A stretch of 14,151 nucleotides of DNA from positions 1-14,151 of the forward strand of contig JASJBO010000140.1 in the NCBI GenBank assembly GCA_030066475.1, written 5' to 3'. Of the stretch, positions 1-7,604 are shown one piece after another; within the stretch, counting starts at the first letter, position 1; each line of letters starts with the position of its first letter. Source of the stretch: Myxococcota bacterium (lineage in GTDB: Bacteria > Myxococcota_A > UBA9160 > PR03). The notes under the pieces are model-generated. The model saw only the letters and a list, made by a program, of their open reading frames with translations, was not told the DNA's origin and searched no databases. The position numbers and the translations under genes are program-made.

Positions 1-19
1 GGCTTCTGCCGCGCAGACC

Positions 20-31
20 CCTAGGCCTAGG
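20..31. repeat. 12-bp perfect palindrome at the trmB stop
   Basis: CCTAGGCCTAGG is its own reverse complement and spans the end of trmB. Read on the minus strand it gives the trmB stop TAG, one GCC codon and a second in-frame TAG, so the gene ends in near-tandem stops. A short 5-bp stem (positions 5-9 with 13-17, loop of 3) lies just downstream. No T run follows, so I do not call a terminator. Confidence 0.4.
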
Positions 32-671
32 CGGGCGGCCTTCGGTAGCACCAGAAGTGGAGTGGGCGGCCCTCCGCGCGCCACTCGAGCTCGTAGCGGG
101 TCGGCTTGCGACCCGGGACCTCGGAGAGCCAGGCGTGCGGCGCGTAGGCGTTCTCGAGCGCCGGCTCGCTGCGCAGGCAGGCGTCGATGTGCTCGGCGTA
201 GGGCACGTCGTCGGTGGCGACGTGGAGCTGCCCGCCCGGCACCAGCCGGTCGGCCAGCCGGGCCACCAGAGTGGGCTGGACCAGCCGCTTCTTGTGGTGG
301 CGCTTCTTGGGCCACGGGTCGGAGAAGTTGATCCAGAAGGCCTCGACCGAGCCGCTCGCGAGCAGCTCCTCGACGGCGGCCTCGGCGGTCGCGTGCAGCA
401 GGCGCACGTTGCGCAGCTCGGTGCGCGCCACGCGGCGCGCGGTCTTGAGCACGCGCTTCGCCGAGACCTCGACGCCCAGGTGCGCGACCCCGGGCGCGCG
501 GGTCGCGAGGTCCATCAGGAACTCCCCTCCGCCGAAGCCGAGCTCGACCACCAGGCGCAGCGGCGCGACGAGCTCGGGGTCGAACACGGCCGCGACGCCG
601 CGGGCGCGCACGTCCTCGTAGTCGACGCGCCAGTCGGTGCCGGGGATGTCGGTCTTGAGGCGCCGCGACAC
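27..671 (-). CDS. trmB: tRNA (guanine-46-N7)-methyltransferase TrmB
   Basis: This cytoplasmic SAM-dependent enzyme methylates N7 of G46 in the variable loop of tRNAs. The 214-aa length is usual for the family. The SAM-binding glycine loop GFGGGEF is at residues 45-51. The family signature SDPWPKKRHHKKRL is at 117-130, ATDD at 152-155, and the C-terminal TRYE motif at 191-194. The start is GTG at 669-671, because no closer upstream start exists; an AGGG four bases ahead overlaps the sppA stop, so translation is probably coupled. It lies 6 nt after sppA and is the last gene of the leftward operon inside this window. The gene is intact. The identification is firm; the exact start is slightly less so. 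Confidence 0.96.
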   Translation of the reverse strand: MSRRLKTDIPGTDWRVDYEDVRARGVAAVFDPELVAPLRLVVELGFGGGEFLMDLATRAPGVAHLGVEVSAKRVLKTARRVARTELRNVRLLHATAEAAVEELLASGSVEAFWINFSDPWPKKRHHKKRLVQPTLVARLADRLVPGGQLHVATDDVPYAEHIDACLRSEPALENAYAPHAWLSEVPGRKPTRYELEWRAEGRPLHFWCYRRPPA

Positions 672-677
672 GGGGCC

Positions 678-2297
678 CTAGCGCAGACGCAGGCCGATGC
701 CGATCAGGCTGCGCAGCCCCTCGAGCGGCGCCAGCTTCGGGTAGACGTCGAGCACGAAGCGCTCGCTCTCGGCGATGCCCGCGCGCGCGCGCACCTCGTG
801 CAGCGCCTCGAGCGGGCCGCCGAGGGCGTCGACGAGGCGGAGCGCGCGGGCGCGCACGCCGCTCCAGATGCGCCCCTGGGCCACGCGCTCGACCTCGCTG
901 CGCGAGAGCTCGCGTCCCTCGGCGACGCGGCGCAGGAACACGTCGTAGATCGCCTCCATCTCGGCGCGCACGGCAGCGCGCTCGTCGGGGGTGAAGCCGC
1001 GCGTCTCGGACAGCATGCCCGCGCGTTGGCCGCGCTCCACGGCGTCGCGCCCGATGCCGAGCCGCTCGTACAGCCCCTCGAGGTTGAGCTTGCCCCCCAC
1101 GACGCCGATCGAGCCGGTGAGCGTGGCCGCCTCCGCCAGCACGGTGCCGGCCCCGACGGCGGCGAAGTAGCCGCCCGATGCCGCCACCTCGCCCATCGAC
1201 ACCACCACGGGCTTGTGCTCCTGCACGCGCCGCACGCCACGCCAGAGCAGGTCGGAGGCCAGCGCGTCGCCGCCGGGGCTCGCGATGCGAAGCACCACGC
1301 CGCGCACGCTGTCGTCGCGGCGCAGGCGCTCGAGCTGGACGCGCAGCGCGTCGGCGGAGATGCCGCTCAGGCCCGGCCCCTTGCGGATGGCGCCCGTGGC
1401 AGCCACGTAGGCGATGTGGGGCAGGTCGCGGCCGAGCGGGCGCCAGCCGGGATCCGAGGCGTGCACGCCGTCGTACACGGTGGCGTCGAGCAGGCGCGGC
1501 CGGCCCGCCTCCTCATCCGGATCGCACGAGTCGGGCACCCACTCCGCCAGCCGCGCCTCGACCTGGTCGGGATACAGGCAGCCGTCGGCCAGCCCCGCCT
1601 CCACGGCCGCCGCGGCGCCGTAGGGTCCGCCGTCGATGCGCGCGCGCACCGCGTCGGGCTCGAGCCCGCGGCCGGCCGCCACGGCATCGACGAGCTGGCC
1701 GAAGCACTCGTCGAAGTAGCCCTCCACCTGCTCGCGCGCCTCGGGCGACATCGACTCGCGCGTGAAGGTCTCGGCGGCGGTCTTGTGGGAGCCCACGCGC
1801 ACCACCTCGGGGCGCACGTGCAGGCGCTCGAGCAGCCGCGACAGGAAGAGCCCCTCGCTGCGCAGGCCGACGAGGTGGACGCTCCCGGTCTCGGGCAGCC
1901 AGAGCGCCTCGGCGCCGCAGCCCACCCAGTACTCCGCCAGCCCGACCCGGTCTCCGTAGGCCGCCACGCGCTTGCCCGCCGCGCGCAGCCGGTCCACCGC
2001 GCGGCGCAGCGACATCGCGGCGGCGAGCCCGTGCGGGGCGCCCGACAGCCGCAGCAGCACGCCGGCGACGCGGTCGTCCACCGCCGCCGCCTCGAGCACG
2101 CGGAGCGCCTCGAGCAGCCCCAGGTGCCGCTCGCGGCCGAACGACCACGAGAACGCCCGGGTCTCCTCGAGCGGCGGCGCCAGCCGCAGCATCAGCCAGA
2201 AGGGAGCGCGCCGGCCGATCACCACGCGGTCCGCGAACAGGCGGCCCAGGCGTCCCGCATTCGAGCCGAGCCGCCGCGCGATGTCGAGGGCGCCCAT
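678..2297 (-). CDS. sppA: SppA-type signal peptide peptidase (protease IV, family S49)
   Basis: S49 serine peptidases use a Ser/Lys dyad to degrade cleaved signal peptides and other membrane-associated peptides. This 539-aa protein has the double-domain layout of the long E. coli type (about 618 aa). The general-base lysine fits K172 in the motif VGSHKTAAE. The nucleophile fits S374 in MGEVAASGGYF, and SPGGD at 340-344 and TGSIGVVGG at 394-402 are also family-typical. Both catalytic residues are present, so it should be active. The start is the ATG at 2295-2297, which overlaps the upstream VWA stop as ATGA; a longer open frame upstream only shadows the VWA gene. I see no clear N-terminal membrane anchor or signal peptide: residues 31-42 are only mildly hydrophobic. 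It follows an AAA+/VWA pair, which suggests a shared role. Confidence 0.93.
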   Translation of the reverse strand: MGALDIARRLGSNAGRLGRLFADRVVIGRRAPFWLMLRLAPPLEETRAFSWSFGRERHLGLLEALRVLEAAAVDDRVAGVLLRLSGAPHGLAAAMSLRRAVDRLRAAGKRVAAYGDRVGLAEYWVGCGAEALWLPETGSVHLVGLRSEGLFLSRLLERLHVRPEVVRVGSHKTAAETFTRESMSPEAREQVEGYFDECFGQLVDAVAAGRGLEPDAVRARIDGGPYGAAAAVEAGLADGCLYPDQVEARLAEWVPDSCDPDEEAGRPRLLDATVYDGVHASDPGWRPLGRDLPHIAYVAATGAIRKGPGLSGISADALRVQLERLRRDDSVRGVVLRIASPGGDALASDLLWRGVRRVQEHKPVVVSMGEVAASGGYFAAVGAGTVLAEAATLTGSIGVVGGKLNLEGLYERLGIGRDAVERGQRAGMLSETRGFTPDERAAVRAEMEAIYDVFLRRVAEGRELSRSEVERVAQGRIWSGVRARALRLVDALGGPLEALHEVRARAGIAESERFVLDVYPKLAPLEGLRSLIGIGLRLR

Positions 2298-3922
2298 CAG
2301 CTGCGCCGCCGCCGCCGACCGAGGTAGTCCACCATCACGTAGGAGCCGAGCTTCGTCGGCGACGTGTAGAGCGCCCGCCCGCGGTTGATCTGGGTCATCT
2401 GCTCCACGAAGCCCACCAGCTCGGGCGACGCGTCGAGCATGAAGGTGTTGATGGTGATGCCGCGGCGCGTGACGCGGCGCACCTGCTTGAGCGTCTCGAT
2501 CACCGCGTGCGGCGAGATCCCGCCGAACCCCATCGGCCATTCGACGTGCAGCTCCTTGCCGCGGAAGTACGCCGTCGGCTGCCCGTCGGTGATCACCAGC
2601 ACCTGGGAGCTGGGGCTGGGATGCTGCGTGATCAGCCGCTCGGCGACCATCAGCCCTTCCTGCAGGTTGGTGAAGGGCTCCCCCATGTCCCACGCCGCCT
2701 CGGGCAGATCGCGGATCGGGATCTCGCGGGCCCGTGTCGAGAAGCCGACCACGAAGAAGTGGTCGCGCGGATACTGCGTGCGGATCAGGTGGTCGAGCGC
2801 CAGCGCCACCCGCTTCGCCGCGGGGAACCGCCCCGCCCACGACATCGACCAGGACAGGTCCAGCAGCAGCACCGTGGTCGTCTGCGTGTTGAAGTCCATC
2901 TCGCGGACTTCGAGGTCCTCCACGCCCCACTGGATCCTGGCTCGCGGCTCCCCGCTGCCAGCCGCCCCACGCCGAACGGCGTTCATGAGCGACTTGACCA
3001 CGTCCACATCGAGGCTGTCCCCGAACTCGTAGGGCCGGGTCTCGTCGGGACGCGGCAGGCCGCTGCCCGCGTGCGCCGTCTCGTGGCTGCCCGGGCGGCC
3101 CTTGCGCAGGGCGCCGTAGACGGTGGCGAGCGCCTGCGCGCCGATGCGGCGGATCGCGCGCGGGGTCAGCTCGTCGCCGCCATCGCGCCCGCGCAGGTAG
3201 CCGGCGTTCTCGAGGGTGCGGCGCAGGTCGCGCAGCATCACCAGCGAACGCATGGCGTTCTCGGAGAGCAGCTCGCCGAGCTGCTCCGGGTCGAGGGGCT
3301 GGAGGTTGCCCTCGGCCAGGTCGCGGCCGAGCTGCTCGAGCGCCTCGATGCGCTCGCGGATCTGCTGCGCGGTCTCGTAGTCCGCGGGCTCCTGGCCGCG
3401 GAACTGCGCGCCGCGCTGGTCGAGGAAGTCCTCGAGCTGGCGCAGGCGGTCGAGCTCGTCGAGCAGCTCGCGGAAGTCCTCGCCCGCCTGCGCGTCGGCG
3501 AAGCTCCAGTCGCGGAAGCGCTCGATGGCGTCCGAGAGCCGCTCGCCCGGCGGCGCCTCGCGGCGCTCGAGGAACTCGTTCATGCGCTCCGACTCGTAGC
3601 CGTGCTGCTCGCGCTGGGCCGCCTCCTCGCGCCCGAGGATCTCGTCGAGCCGCTCCCGCAGCTCGTCGGTGGCGCCGTCCATGCGGTAGCGGTCCTCGAG
3701 GGCGCGGACCTCGTTGCGCAGCTCCTCCATCAGCTCCTCGAGACCCATCACCCGCATGTCGAGACCGGCGAGGTCGAAGCCGGCGCGCTGCATCCACTCG
3801 AGCGCCTCGCTGAGGTCGAGGCCTTCCATCATGAGGTCCGAGAGCGCGTCGAGCGCGCGGTCGGCGTCGAGCGAGAACGGCTCCTGCGAGCCGTCCCACT
3901 GGCTGTAGCGCCAGGCCTTCAT
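2297..3922 (-). CDS. VWA-domain protein, partner of the adjacent MoxR-type ATPase
   Basis: The protein has 541 aa. Residues 1 to about 340 are highly charged, rich in Glu, Arg and Leu, and look helical with coiled-coil character. Residues about 347-525 form a von Willebrand factor A domain with a complete metal-ion-dependent adhesion site: D355, S357 and S359 in DLSWSMS, a threonine at about T418, and D446 in VITDGQPT. An arginine run (536-540) ends the chain. The start is ATG 3920-3922, overlapping the ATPase stop by 4 nt; the stop overlaps the sppA start in the same way. MoxR-type ATPases commonly sit beside VWA proteins and act as metal-insertion, cofactor-loading or complex-assembly chaperones (RavA-ViaA, magnesium chelatase I-D, CoxD-CoxE). 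The substrate here is unknown. The family call is firm; the function is inferred from the pairing. Confidence 0.9.
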   Translation of the reverse strand: MKAWRYSQWDGSQEPFSLDADRALDALSDLMMEGLDLSEALEWMQRAGFDLAGLDMRVMGLEELMEELRNEVRALEDRYRMDGATDELRERLDEILGREEAAQREQHGYESERMNEFLERREAPPGERLSDAIERFRDWSFADAQAGEDFRELLDELDRLRQLEDFLDQRGAQFRGQEPADYETAQQIRERIEALEQLGRDLAEGNLQPLDPEQLGELLSENAMRSLVMLRDLRRTLENAGYLRGRDGGDELTPRAIRRIGAQALATVYGALRKGRPGSHETAHAGSGLPRPDETRPYEFGDSLDVDVVKSLMNAVRRGAAGSGEPRARIQWGVEDLEVREMDFNTQTTTVLLLDLSWSMSWAGRFPAAKRVALALDHLIRTQYPRDHFFVVGFSTRAREIPIRDLPEAAWDMGEPFTNLQEGLMVAERLITQHPSPSSQVLVITDGQPTAYFRGKELHVEWPMGFGGISPHAVIETLKQVRRVTRRGITINTFMLDASPELVGFVEQMTQINRGRALYTSPTKLGSYVMVDYLGRRRRRS

Positions 3923-5328
3923 CGCGCTCCGTACCGGGCGCGCCCCTCTACCTCGGTCTTGTTGAGGCGGTTCGAGAGGTGCAGCCCTTCGAGCAGGAAC
4001 TCGATCGCCGAGGCCAGGCGCGCCGGCGAATCGCCGCCGGCCAGCCGCGCCGCGGCCTCGCGCAGGCCCGGGATCTGGTCGAGCCCCTCGAGGTAGTCGG
4101 CCGAGGGCATGTCGGCGGCGACCTCGACCTGCCAGCCCTGCTCGAACGAGTCGACCACCGACGCGATGCCCTCGAGCGGCACCAGGGCGTCGAACACCAG
4201 CTTCGTGCCGCGCCGCATCAGCCCCTCGACCACCTCGGCCTCGCTGCGTTCGGCGCCGGCGTACTCGAGCTCGAGCTTGCCGGCGGTCGAGACCGCCAGC
4301 GCCGGCAGGTCGGTCATGCGCGGCACCGCCTCGGGCTCGCCGGCGCGCAGCGCACGGCGCGCGGCGTTGGCCAGCAGCGTCTCGTAGTTCGCGATGCTCA
4401 TCCGGACCGAGACGCCGGAGGTCTGGTTCACGTCGGGGCTCTCGCGCGCCTGGAGCGTGATCTCCGCCACCAGCGACTCCATGAACGGCGGCACCGTGAG
4501 CGCCACGCCCGGCACGTCGGGCACGCGCGCCTCCTGGCGCACCACGGCCAGCTCGAGCTCGCGGGTCGGCGGATAGTGCGTGCGCACCTGCGCCGCGTAG
4601 CGGTCCTTGAGCGGCGTGATGATCCGCCCGCGGCTCGTGTAGTCCTCGGGGTTCGCGCTGGCGACCACCAGCACGTCGAGCGGCAGCCGTACGCGGTAGC
4701 CCTTCACCTGCACGTCGCGCTCCTGCATCACGTTGAAGAGCCCGACCTGCACCTTCTCGGTGAGGTCCGGCAGCTCGTTGATGCAGAAGATCCCGCGGTT
4801 GGTGCGCGGCAGCAGGCCGAAGTGGATGGTGAGCTCGTCGCCGAGCGAGCGGCCCTCGGCCACCTTGACCGGATCGACGTCGCCGATCAGGTCGGCGGTC
4901 GAGACATCGGGGGTCGCGAGCTTCTCGACGTAGCGGTCGTCGCGGTGCACCCAGGCGATCGGCGTGTCGTCGCCGCGCTCCGCCACCAGCGCGCGCGCGA
5001 AGGCGGAGACCGGCGCGTCGGGATCGTCGTGGATCTCGCTGCCCGCGACCTCGGGCACCCACTCGTCGAGCAGCTCCACGAGGCCGCGGATCATGCGCGA
5101 CTTCGCCTGCCCGCGCTCGCCCAGGAAGATCAGGTCGTGGCCGCAGAGCAGCGCGTTCTCGACGGCCGGGATCACGGTGTCGTCGTAGCCGTGGATGCCG
5201 TCGAACAGCGGCCGGCCCGCGCGCAGCCGGTCCAGCAGGTTGCGGCGCAGCTCCTCGCGCACCGGGCGCGACGCGAAGCCCTCGCGGCGCAGCGCGCCCA
5301 GCGTCGAGATCGAAGGCGGCGACGACAC
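3919..5328 (-). CDS. MoxR / magnesium-chelatase-I-like AAA+ ATPase
   Basis: The 469-aa protein is a AAA+ ATPase. Walker A is GERGQAKS (70-77). Walker B is FCINELPDL (181-189), with the N-E ending in place of D-E that this clade often has. Sensor 1 is ASANPED (223-229). R243 in ITPLKDR could be the arginine finger. The start is GTG at 5326-5328, with AAGGAG five bases upstream. A longer reading from 5430 would add 34 residues but overlap the M48 gene and lacks such a site. The stop overlaps the VWA start (ATGA), so the two proteins are probably made in fixed ratio and act together as a chaperone that remodels or loads cofactor into a target. It is 31 nt after the metalloprotease gene. The specific target cannot be read from the sequence. 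Confidence 0.92.
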   Translation of the reverse strand: MSSPPSISTLGALRREGFASRPVREELRRNLLDRLRAGRPLFDGIHGYDDTVIPAVENALLCGHDLIFLGERGQAKSRMIRGLVELLDEWVPEVAGSEIHDDPDAPVSAFARALVAERGDDTPIAWVHRDDRYVEKLATPDVSTADLIGDVDPVKVAEGRSLGDELTIHFGLLPRTNRGIFCINELPDLTEKVQVGLFNVMQERDVQVKGYRVRLPLDVLVVASANPEDYTSRGRIITPLKDRYAAQVRTHYPPTRELELAVVRQEARVPDVPGVALTVPPFMESLVAEITLQARESPDVNQTSGVSVRMSIANYETLLANAARRALRAGEPEAVPRMTDLPALAVSTAGKLELEYAGAERSEAEVVEGLMRRGTKLVFDALVPLEGIASVVDSFEQGWQVEVAADMPSADYLEGLDQIPGLREAAARLAGGDSPARLASAIEFLLEGLHLSNRLNKTEVEGRARYGAR

Positions 5329-5359
5329 GGTGGCTCCTTCCGGGGGGTGGACGACGCGG

Positions 5360-6184
5360 TCAGCGCGCCTGCCCCGTGAGTAGCAGGATCCGGCGCTGGA
5401 TGATCTCGAGGCGCCCCCCGTCGGTGGCACGCAGCCCGGCGCGCGGCGGCAGCTGCTCGATCGCGAGCCGGGTGGCCTCCAGCCGATCCTCCGGGGCCGG
5501 GTGGCTCGACAGGAACACGGGCGGGGAGGGGCCGCCTTCGCGGACCAGCGTCTCGAAGAAGCTCGGCAGCCCGTCCGGGGCGTAGCCGGCCTTGGGCAGC
5601 ACCGCCACCGCGAAGTCGTCGGCCTCGCGCTCGGCCTCGCGCCCGAAGGTGTTGAGCACCGCCGTCATGCCGAGGCCGCCCAGGATGTCGGCGGCCTGGC
5701 CGACGTTGCCGCCCCCCATCTGGCTGGCGCCGATCACCAGCACCTGGTGCCCCAGGCTCGCCGTGCGCTGGCGGCTGTAGTTCTCGGCGACGTGACGCTC
5801 CACCACGTGGCCGATCTCGTGGCCGATCACGCCGGCCAGCTCGCTCACGTTGCGGGCCTTCAGGATCGTGCCGGTGTGGATGTAGATGTGGCCCGCCGGC
5901 CCGGCGAAGGCGTTGATGTCATCGTCCTCGATGACGTCGAAGGTGTAGGAGAAGGGCTGGGGCCCGGCGGCGCGCAGGATCTTCTGCCCGATGTCCTCGA
6001 CGTAGCGGTTCACCACGTCGTCGCGCAGGAAGCGGAACTCGTTGCGGGCCTGCAGCTCGAACTGGTCGCCGAGCTGCTGCTCCTGCGGCACCGTCAGGGT
6101 CGTGCAGGCGAGCAGCCCGAGCGCGGCCACACCCGCCGTCGCGGTCCGCACGGCGGCCGGGCGCCTAGAGCAGCGCGCGCGCAT
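5360..6184 (-). CDS. M48-family zinc metalloprotease, predicted lipoprotein
   Basis: The 274-aa protein begins with an Arg-rich n-region, a hydrophobic stretch (about 12-26) and a lipobox LLAC with C27 as the lipidation site, so it should sit on the periplasmic side of a membrane. The zinc site is HEIGH (122-126), and the third ligand is probably E185 in AEREADDFA. SSHPAPEDR (226-234) is the usual C-terminal motif of BepA/LoiP-like M48 peptidases, which degrade or help assemble outer-membrane proteins. The ATG at 6182-6184 has GAGGA five bases upstream; that site lies inside the preceding kinase gene, which it overlaps by 20 nt. There is no TPR region as in BepA, so LoiP-like is the closer match. 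The family call is firm; the substrate is unknown. Confidence 0.92.
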   Translation of the reverse strand: MRARCSRRPAAVRTATAGVAALGLLACTTLTVPQEQQLGDQFELQARNEFRFLRDDVVNRYVEDIGQKILRAAGPQPFSYTFDVIEDDDINAFAGPAGHIYIHTGTILKARNVSELAGVIGHEIGHVVERHVAENYSRQRTASLGHQVLVIGASQMGGGNVGQAADILGGLGMTAVLNTFGREAEREADDFAVAVLPKAGYAPDGLPSFFETLVREGGPSPPVFLSSHPAPEDRLEATRLAIEQLPPRAGLRATDGGRLEIIQRRILLLTGQAR

Positions 6185-7379
6185 CGAAGTCCTCGGCCTT
6201 GCGCAGCGTCTCGGTCACGTGCTTGATCACCGACAGCACCGAGGCGTCGATCGACTCGTTGTCCACGATCGGCACGTCGTGCTCCTCGGCCAGCTCGAGC
6301 AGGTGGTCCTGGATCTGGAGGATCGCCTCGAGATTGTCGAGGTATCGGTGCGGCGGGCGCGAACTATTAGAGGCGCGCGCCTCGAAGCGCCCGCGGAAGT
6401 CCTCCCAGTCGAGCGCCGCGACCACCAGGAAGATCACGTGCGCGGTCTCCGCGTAGGCCGACAGGTCGAGCAGCCCGGGGACGATCGAGACCCCGTCGAG
6501 GATCAGGCTGGCGTTCTCCTCGACGGCCCGGTCGAGCATCGCGCGCACGCCCACCGACACGATACCGGCCTGCGCCTCGAAGCCGGAGATCACCGGTTCG
6601 CCGGTCTGCACCGCGGGCGAGAGCATGCGGTAGGCATCGTAGGACGAGGCGTGGATCGCCGGCACCAGCTCGGGCGAGAGCATGATGCGCATCACGTGCC
6701 GGATCGAATCGGTCGACATCACGCGGTGGATCCCGAGGCGGTGGGCCACCTCCACGGCGAGCGCGGTCTTGCCGGAGCCGGTCGCGCCGCCGAGCAGCAG
6801 GATCACCGGACGGTCCGGCTCCTGGTAGCGGCGCCACACCAGGTATCGCTCGGCCGAGCGCGGCCCCAGCTGCCGCTCGAGCGCCTGGTAGGCCAGACGT
6901 CGCAAGTCGCGGCGATCGACCTCGCGCAGTCCGCGCACCGTCAGCTCGCGCTCGATCTCGCGGGCGACGTCGAAGGCGTCGTTGGGATCGATCGCCGCGG
7001 CCAGCAGCGACTGCGACAGGAACCCCTTGGAGAAGGGCGTGGCACCGCCCGGGCCGGTCACGCGGATGCTGGGCGTGATCGGCGGGACGTGGCGGTCGGC
7101 CGTGATCGCGCGGCTGGCGAGGGTCTCGTTGACGCAGCGGCCCAGCTCGTCGATCGGCACCACGCGGCGACCGCGGAGCTCGTCGCGCACCTGGTTCGCG
7201 GTGCCGTAGGCCTCCTCGAAGGCAAGTCCGCGGGCCATCAGCGAGTGGACCAGGATCCCGCGCATGAAGGGGCGCCGCCCGGAGCCACTCTCGACGTAGA
7301 TCCGGCTGGCTCGGCCCCCTTTTCGGAGGTCGCCGCCGACCCCGGATTCGACGGGAGTGCCCGGCTGCTCGCTGCCCAT
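6165..7379 (-). CDS. 2-phosphoglycerate-kinase-like protein with two ATP-cone-like domains
   Basis: The protein has 404 aa. Residues about 26-90 and about 104-185 each resemble an ATP-cone nucleotide-sensing domain; the second is the better match, with the motif TPFSKGFLSQSLLAAAI and a closing YLVWRRY. A P-loop kinase domain follows, with Walker A GGATGSGKT (197-205), STDSIRHVM (222-230) and a conserved second half. From memory, this order matches archaeal 2-phosphoglycerate kinases, which make 2,3-bisphosphoglycerate en route to cyclic 2,3-bisphosphoglycerate; those carry one ATP-cone. A bacterial homologue may use another substrate. The ATG at 7377-7379 has no clear ribosome-binding site; the next ATG, codon 39, would cut the first cone, so I keep the longer start. 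It heads the leftward operon, divergent from the MerR gene. Confidence 0.83.
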   Translation of the reverse strand: MGSEQPGTPVESGVGGDLRKGGRASRIYVESGSGRRPFMRGILVHSLMARGLAFEEAYGTANQVRDELRGRRVVPIDELGRCVNETLASRAITADRHVPPITPSIRVTGPGGATPFSKGFLSQSLLAAAIDPNDAFDVAREIERELTVRGLREVDRRDLRRLAYQALERQLGPRSAERYLVWRRYQEPDRPVILLLGGATGSGKTALAVEVAHRLGIHRVMSTDSIRHVMRIMLSPELVPAIHASSYDAYRMLSPAVQTGEPVISGFEAQAGIVSVGVRAMLDRAVEENASLILDGVSIVPGLLDLSAYAETAHVIFLVVAALDWEDFRGRFEARASNSSRPPHRYLDNLEAILQIQDHLLELAEEHDVPIVDNESIDASVLSVIKHVTETLRKAEDFDARALL

Positions 7380-7424
7380 CGACCCAGGCTACCAACGGCC
7401 GCCGGAAAGCGCCGGTGGGACGCG

Positions 7425-7455
7425 GGTTTCCGCGTAGAACGCGGTTCGGGAAACC
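7425..7455. promoter_or_regulatory. Nested inverted repeat in the divergent spacer (operator candidate)
   Basis: CCGCGT (7430-7435) pairs with ACGCGG (7439-7444) around a 3-base loop. Outside it, GGTTT (7425-7429) pairs with AAACC (7451-7455); GGTTTCC and GGAAACC also form a simple 7-bp dyad. It lies 46 bases upstream of the kinase start and 150 bases upstream of the MerR start. This could be an operator read by the MerR-type protein or a leader hairpin of the leftward operon. The pairing is visible; the role is inferred. Confidence 0.35.
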
Positions 7456-7482
7456 ACTCGGGGCCGGAGGGAAAATCACCCG

Positions 7483-7504
7483 AAACGCGACAATCCCGCG
7501 GTTT
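7483..7504. promoter_or_regulatory. Second, imperfect dyad in the divergent spacer
   Basis: AAACGCG (7483-7489) pairs with CGC-G-GTTT (7497-7504) with one bulged G. It sits directly upstream of the weak promoter candidate for the MerR gene. It shares an AAAC/GTTT core with part of the 7425-7455 dyad, which might mean two sites for one regulator. The evidence is the pairing alone. Confidence 0.22.
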
Positions 7505-7509
7505 TCTTG

Positions 7510-7538
7510 TTGCTCTCGCCGGCAGCCCGTCGTACGGT
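7510..7538 (+). promoter_or_regulatory. Weak sigma-70-like promoter candidate for the MerR-parA block
   Basis: TTGCTC (7510-7515) and TACGGT (7533-7538) are 17 bases apart. The -35 keeps TTG and the -10 keeps T, A and the final T. This is a poor match, but the T-rich stretch around 7502-7512 is the least GC-rich part of the spacer, and it lies about 67 bases before the MerR start. I see no better alternative in 7380-7604. Confidence 0.22.
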
Positions 7539-7604
7539 CCCGAGGCGGACGTGTTTCGGGGGGTGATCCTGTCCGCCCAGACGACGCGACGACGAGATGG
7601 TGGC

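Noticed and set aside
57..2327. Long plus-strand open frame (756 codons) opposite trmB and sppA
   Set aside because: It is antisense to two well-supported genes, rich in Arg, Ala, His and Gly with no motif, as expected for a high-GC shadow frame. The same applies to 2507-4096, 3979-5379, 5501-6226 and 12514-13707.
2297..5328. Magnesium chelatase (bchI/bchD) for bacteriochlorophyll
   Set aside because: No other pigment gene is present. The VWA protein lacks the N-terminal AAA domain of BchD and fits the general MoxR-VWA pairing better.
5329..5430. 34-residue N-terminal extension of the AAA+ ATPase
   Set aside because: It overlaps the M48 gene, its sequence is low-complexity, and the GTG at 5328 has a strong AAGGAG site at the right distance.
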